Shown: positions 27,101 to 33,100 of the stretch, in pieces
How the letters are laid out: every line of letters starts with the position of its first letter
Numbering within the stretch: position 1 is the first letter of the stretch
DNA from: Arcuatula senhousia
Lineage: Eukaryota; Mollusca; Bivalvia; Mytilida; Mytilidae
Direction of reading: 5' to 3'
DNA length: 64,000 bases
Assembly: GCA_963971305.1 (NCBI GenBank)
Contig: OZ020306.1
Coordinates: forward strand, 41,623,512 to 41,687,511
The notes under the pieces: generated by a model
What the model saw: only the letters and a program-made list of their open reading frames with translations
What the model was told of the DNA's origin: nothing
Database searches by the model: none
Position numbers and translations under genes: made by a program

Positions 27101-30100
27101 TTTATTTGTTTTATTTGTCTGTTAGGACAAGAAGGTATTGAAAAGGCTGGAAGAGAAAAAATAACTCTCCTAAAGAAGATGCAGATATATAGTTTTCAAG
27201 TGATCTGGTACAAAGACGGGAAAGTAGTGGAAACCAGAGATCAAACAAAAGATGTGTCTTTTAAAATACAAAGTTTGGAAAAGCAGCATAGTGGATTGTA
27301 TGATTGCAAAGTGTATATAGATAGAGACACATGCAAAACAATATACCATGGTTACGTTAATGTTAAAGGTATCTTAACTATTCCTATACAGTAAAAAACT
27401 CTGTCATTTATATAAAGCCACGTGTCAGCGATTTGCTCTATCAAAGTAGTTTTTACTGATCAAAATGTTATAAGGGATAAATTAATAAAAATACTCTTAT
27501 TTCAAATAATTTTGAGGTAAGGGGGGTTCTCTTGGAAATAAACATTTTTTCAAATGCAATATGAAAATCATATGATTTTTATATATTTCTTTTGAGATTT
27601 AAAACCTTTATTTTATGAATAAGTGATGACAATGTTTATTTCCATGGTTATTTATTTTTTTTGTTGCTTCCTAATCTATTTACTTCATTGATTTTTATTA
27701 CATAATCTTTTATTTTAGAGCCTTCACCGCCGACTTCTGCATCAAGGTAAATGCAAAATAAATGTGCGTCATGGTAACATTGTGAATGAAGGAAGCAAAG
27801 AGGCACCAATGGGGCATTTGAGTGTCAAAAGTCCGAAAGGGCAACGACAAAACCGGTAAACACGAACAAGAATAGCACGATGAAACACAAAATCAACAAC
27901 GCGAACTCAAGTCGTAACAAGAGTGAACTCGGTTGCTCCGGAAGAGTAAGTGGTTCCTGCCTAAATTATAGCGACACCTAAATTTGGATATGTACAACAA
28001 AGATTTATGAATACCCTTTTAAAAAATATATCTACCCATTTTCACCATTTAGATATTTTTGTATATCAACTTATAAATTTACATGTTAATAATAAACCAA
28101 ATGCAATCAACATCCCCTTCATATACATATTTCGTAACTATCTATTGTTTAAAAATCATTCAGACGAAAACCTGACAACAAAGTGGAACCTGACAACAAA
28201 AAGGAAGCTGAGTTGCCTCTAAAAAAGGCAAAACGGGAAACGTAAGTATAAAGAAAAGATGTATTAGTAAACTAAATTATCTAGATAACCTAAAAATAAT
28301 GGACAGATGTACATGTAATTTAATTCTCAAATAGTACTGAACAAACCTGTATCTCAACAACTACATTATTTAAAAATAAAGGGAAAAGCATAGCAGTACA
28401 TATAAATGATAAACTCGCATTTATAATCATATAGTGTTTGGCATTTTCAAAACTTTTGGTAGAGCGCCACTGATGAGTCTTCAATAGACGAAACGCGCGT
28501 CAGGCGTTGCAAAATTTATTGTCTGGAACTTTTATTAGATTTCATAATTTTTTATGCAAAATTTCATTTATTATAAAGACTTTTTGATTAGTCAACCTTA
28601 TGCAGATAATACAATATAACGGCCTAAATTATCATGTGACATTCAATAATCACAACTATAAATGTCAAATTTTTCGAAATATTTGCTTCCCGAACAGGAA
28701 GATGGATATTTACAATTGTTAAAACTGAAACCATATGTCAATGATATATAACAAATCTTCATATCGATGTCATAGATGTACTGCAATACTTTATTTGTTA
28801 AGAACATACCTAAAATTTTCATTAAATTAGTTCAATCTGCCATGATTAACCTTTCAATTATAGTGCATTTTGGGATCTCAAGGAATTTACTTTATATTTC
28901 CAGTGATATATATGGTAGTACTCCACAATTAATTTATTCAGCTCATTTTTGCATGTGCTCGACGTTGACTATTTTGTCCCGGGTTCTTGTAGTCGCTTAA
29001 ACTGCTATTTGCACTTTAAACTAGGTGGTGTTCCAAACTCCGGGCATGTTTAGTCGTGTTTAGTGCCGTATTTGGTTTCTTTGTTGTACTCGTTGCCCCT
29101 AGCAACTCTTAACATTTGTCAAAAATTTGGGGACAAAAATACGCAAAATCGGGGTTTTGTCCTTTTTTTGAACGTTGCCAGTAGTCGAGCTTTCGGTTCA
29201 GGTGAAACGTAACATGTATGAAATGAAAGCCCGAAAACAGTCCTTTCTTTTAAGACCAAATAAACCTATCCAACTTCGGCTCTTTTTTCCTCTAAAATTG
29301 TTTAAAGGGAAAGTTCACCAAAAAATGAAAATTTGTCATATGATTTCTAATGTATTATCTAATTATGCTATATCATTTAAACTTTTATATTCAATTTAAT
29401 AAGCTGACAAAAATGGAATTTTATTTTTTATCTTTTGGTTTCTGTCATTTTAAATTACACAAAACATCTGAATACCACAAAGTCTCCTTTTGACAATGAC
29501 CCACCATTTACCTAATTATTGAATTGCCAATATTAAATATTTTTGTGTGCATCTATATAATGGCATTTTAAATAAGTGATAGAAAATCCTTATTAAAATT
29601 AACAAAATTTAGTTATTCTTTAATTAGTAATAATTTTTTTTGTATAAAAATCAATTTAAATAAGTAATTTTGTGTTGTGATAATCTTGCATATAAATCAC
29701 ATTATTAATTGTTTAATGCTAGAGTGAAAATAAAATGATCTAGTACATAAAACTTTGTTTCTGATTCAGATTTTATTCAATTTATGAATGTTTGTATATT
29801 AGATTTTGACACCTGTAGGTATTGATAATTAGAATTTCCTGTTTATTTCACCCCAAGTCAGCTGTGACTAATTACCTTTATGTTTACCTAACCATTTCAC
29901 TGGTACCTGCTGAGAGACAATGACAATAAATTCACACTTATTAACATTTTTAGCAAACCCAGTGGGGGTTAGAATAAGAATGACCTGTAATTTACATAAT
30001 TATATTACAATTATTTTCAATGAAATATGATGGCTTACATTTAAATACACAACTTCTTTCTTCAACATGATCACTTAGACGTTTGAACTAATATGATTTT

Positions 30101-33100
30101 TTGCTACTCAGAAGAAATTCTTATTAACTGAAGTAGTCCCCTAATGTAGAGTAGGGGACTATTTCAAATAAATAATCTCGAATATCTTTGTTATAAGTTA
30201 AGATATGAGAGAAAAAAATTGCACACTATTATAAAACATTGTTCTGAACAATTTAAGACCATATGTCAAAAATCGTGAACTTACCCTTTAAACTTAAAAC
30301 TCTAAAAATAGCACATTAAATTAAAGCCCATCCGCTGGTCACCATGCACAGCCGGAAGCGACGCTTAATGATCATTGTTATTGATTTTTTCGAAATTATT
30401 CTTTAAAACAATAACCGTGGATCGTAATTTTCATATAACGGGTCCAGATTTTTTATTTGTCTTGTTTTAAGACCAAAACGAATCAATATTTTCATTTAAC
30501 AAAAAAGTTCACAGGGGCCACATACGAAAAAAATACTGTGAAAAAATCCTATTTTTGGAGTACTACTTAAGATACATTATTTAAACCCATTTAGAATCAT
30601 TTTAGTTACATTTTATTAATATGAAGTAAGACATTTTTAAATGACGATTTTTCTTGTATTCCTTTTACTTTGTTTACTTTTCATTAATAATGTGATGGAT
30701 ATTTTAAAACTCTTAGATTACCTCCTATCACAGGGTAAGTTTGTGATGAGTGTTATAATATATCTAGAAATAGTTTTAGGTATTTCAAGGTTTTTTTTGC
30801 TTTCTGTTGACTTAAAATATTCAAGTGCGGGTTTTCAGCCAAGCATTCGTAAACTGTGTAAGTGATGTGACACCTAGTCGATCCAATATATTTTTTGGCG
30901 ACTTTAGAAATTGACATATATATTTACGACTCAATTAATCCTCTTTATTATCTTCTAACAAAGTATATAACACGCAATGATTAGTAAACCACTTTTTTCT
31001 ATCTTGATAGCCTCAAAACGTAGCGAAATAGATTATTGCACTATCCTATTTTTGTGGTATATAGAAGGCACTAACTGTTTTAATGTATTTTAACTAATTC
31101 AAAATCTCCATATTATTACAATTGCATCAATGAAAACCATAGAAAAAAATCTAATAAACGAGGTACATAATTATGTCGAACTGACACAAAAATTCGTAGT
31201 GCAAAAATTTCAAAGATTTGTAACGTAGATTGGAATATAACCCAATGAACTCCTTCATTTGTTTGGTTTCAAAAGGACTAAAGCCACGAACCCTCATATT
31301 TGGCCCTAAATCAGGGAATTTTTTCAAATTAATTTGTGAGATAAGATTTTTGTGGCCAGGTAGTCTAAAATGATTACTTGTTACAAAACAAAATCAATTT
31401 TAAAGTTTTCTGTACTTGTGACGTTGTAATGACGTCATAAAGTGAAGCTTAAATTGAAAATATGCTAATTTCAGCTAAATTTTACAATTTTCCACCTAGT
31501 TTTTGGTGAAAATGACCTGGGCGCCACCTCTCGCCCATAAATATTTTTGTTTAAATTTTATAAATACATTATTTTCTTCATATTTCAACAAAAATTTCGA
31601 TGGGCGAGGGGTGGCGCCACATAGAAAATCACAAAATTGTTACTGAAAAACAAGTCATTTTGGCCAAAAAGTGAAAAATGACTGATTTAGGCTATTTTTG
31701 AAGGGTTATGGTACTTGAAAATTCATTTATACACCATAATCAAATCCTTTCTCTTTTAACACATACATCCAGCTATACGTACACAAATTTTTGTGTAAAA
31801 CAAACCAATTTTGATATTTGAGTATTAACAGGGCCAAATATGGGGGTTCGTGGCTCTAGTCCTTTATTGGTTTGCAATATAAATTTTGGTGAAAAAAAGG
31901 TATTTCATTGGAAGCATTTTCCTGACGAAAGATTTTATGTTCATATTTTGGTCTTTCCTTCATACTTTATTATTTGACAGGGTTTTTTAACAAGCTAGGA
32001 AACCTATATGAATTTTTGTTTTGAATAGAAGATATTACTTTATTTTGACCATAAATCTTATTTGTTATCATTTGGATATTTTCAGCTGAAGTGACCTTCT
32101 CTACCTTAATTTATACACTTGGACATAGTTACGGACAACTTGAAAATGTATTGACTTTTTTTTTATTTTAAACGTAAAAAATCTCATCAATATTTTCTAA
32201 CAACATCGAGTTTCTGTAGATAAATTGAATATTTACACTTATTAAATAAATTGACAAAGCCACATATACAGTTAACTGTTTAATTCACCTTTTTTTCTCA
32301 ATGAATCGCAATAGCGGGTTCTTTAACAGGTCATAAACGGCAATGTATCCATGCCTACAGACCACAAATACTTCGTCAAAATTATTTTTTTATTCTTGTT
32401 AAAGTCCACCCGTAACAAACTTTGTATGGGGATCTTTAATATATGAATAATGATCTCCCTATACAGGTGGCAATCATATTTTGGTCCTTTCTAAAAATAA
32501 CATCTTTTCTTAAGACCATCCTTCCAAATAGTGTCAGAAATAAGAAGAAAGTTGAAATAATCACCTGAAACGTTAGCCCCTGAAGATGATCGAAACACCG
32601 ATCTTGGTAAAACAGACACTTGCTATAAAACAGATACTGGCTACAAGACAAAGAGAAAACAAAATGGTTTCACACACTTTTATGTCATTGTACTAAACGT
32701 TTAAATGAAAATATTCTTCCTTGTTGTTCCTAGTTGGGTCCCGTGCGGGTCCCGCAGCAGCGCTAAGCTTGTCGGTAAAAGTCCACTATAGAGCGCTCAG
32801 AAACCTGACATCGGGGTCAGGCCGCTTTGCCCACAAAGCGACTGGGATGTGTGCCCCAGGTGGTTGAATGGGGCAGCCCTGACATCGAGAGATGCGGGGT
32901 CTTCATGCGATAATGCGGAAAACCTGACCGCAAACCATAGTGGTGCACCGTGTTGGGAAAAATGTCACGTTCCTCGCACGTTAAAGAACCCTGCTGCAGG
33001 TCTCGGTAAGAGTATTACCCGTAGGATCCCCCATGCAGGAGGCAAAATTCCCCGTCCCTACCCATCACTCCTTTTTCCAGTGGCAGTCAAAACTCTCCTA

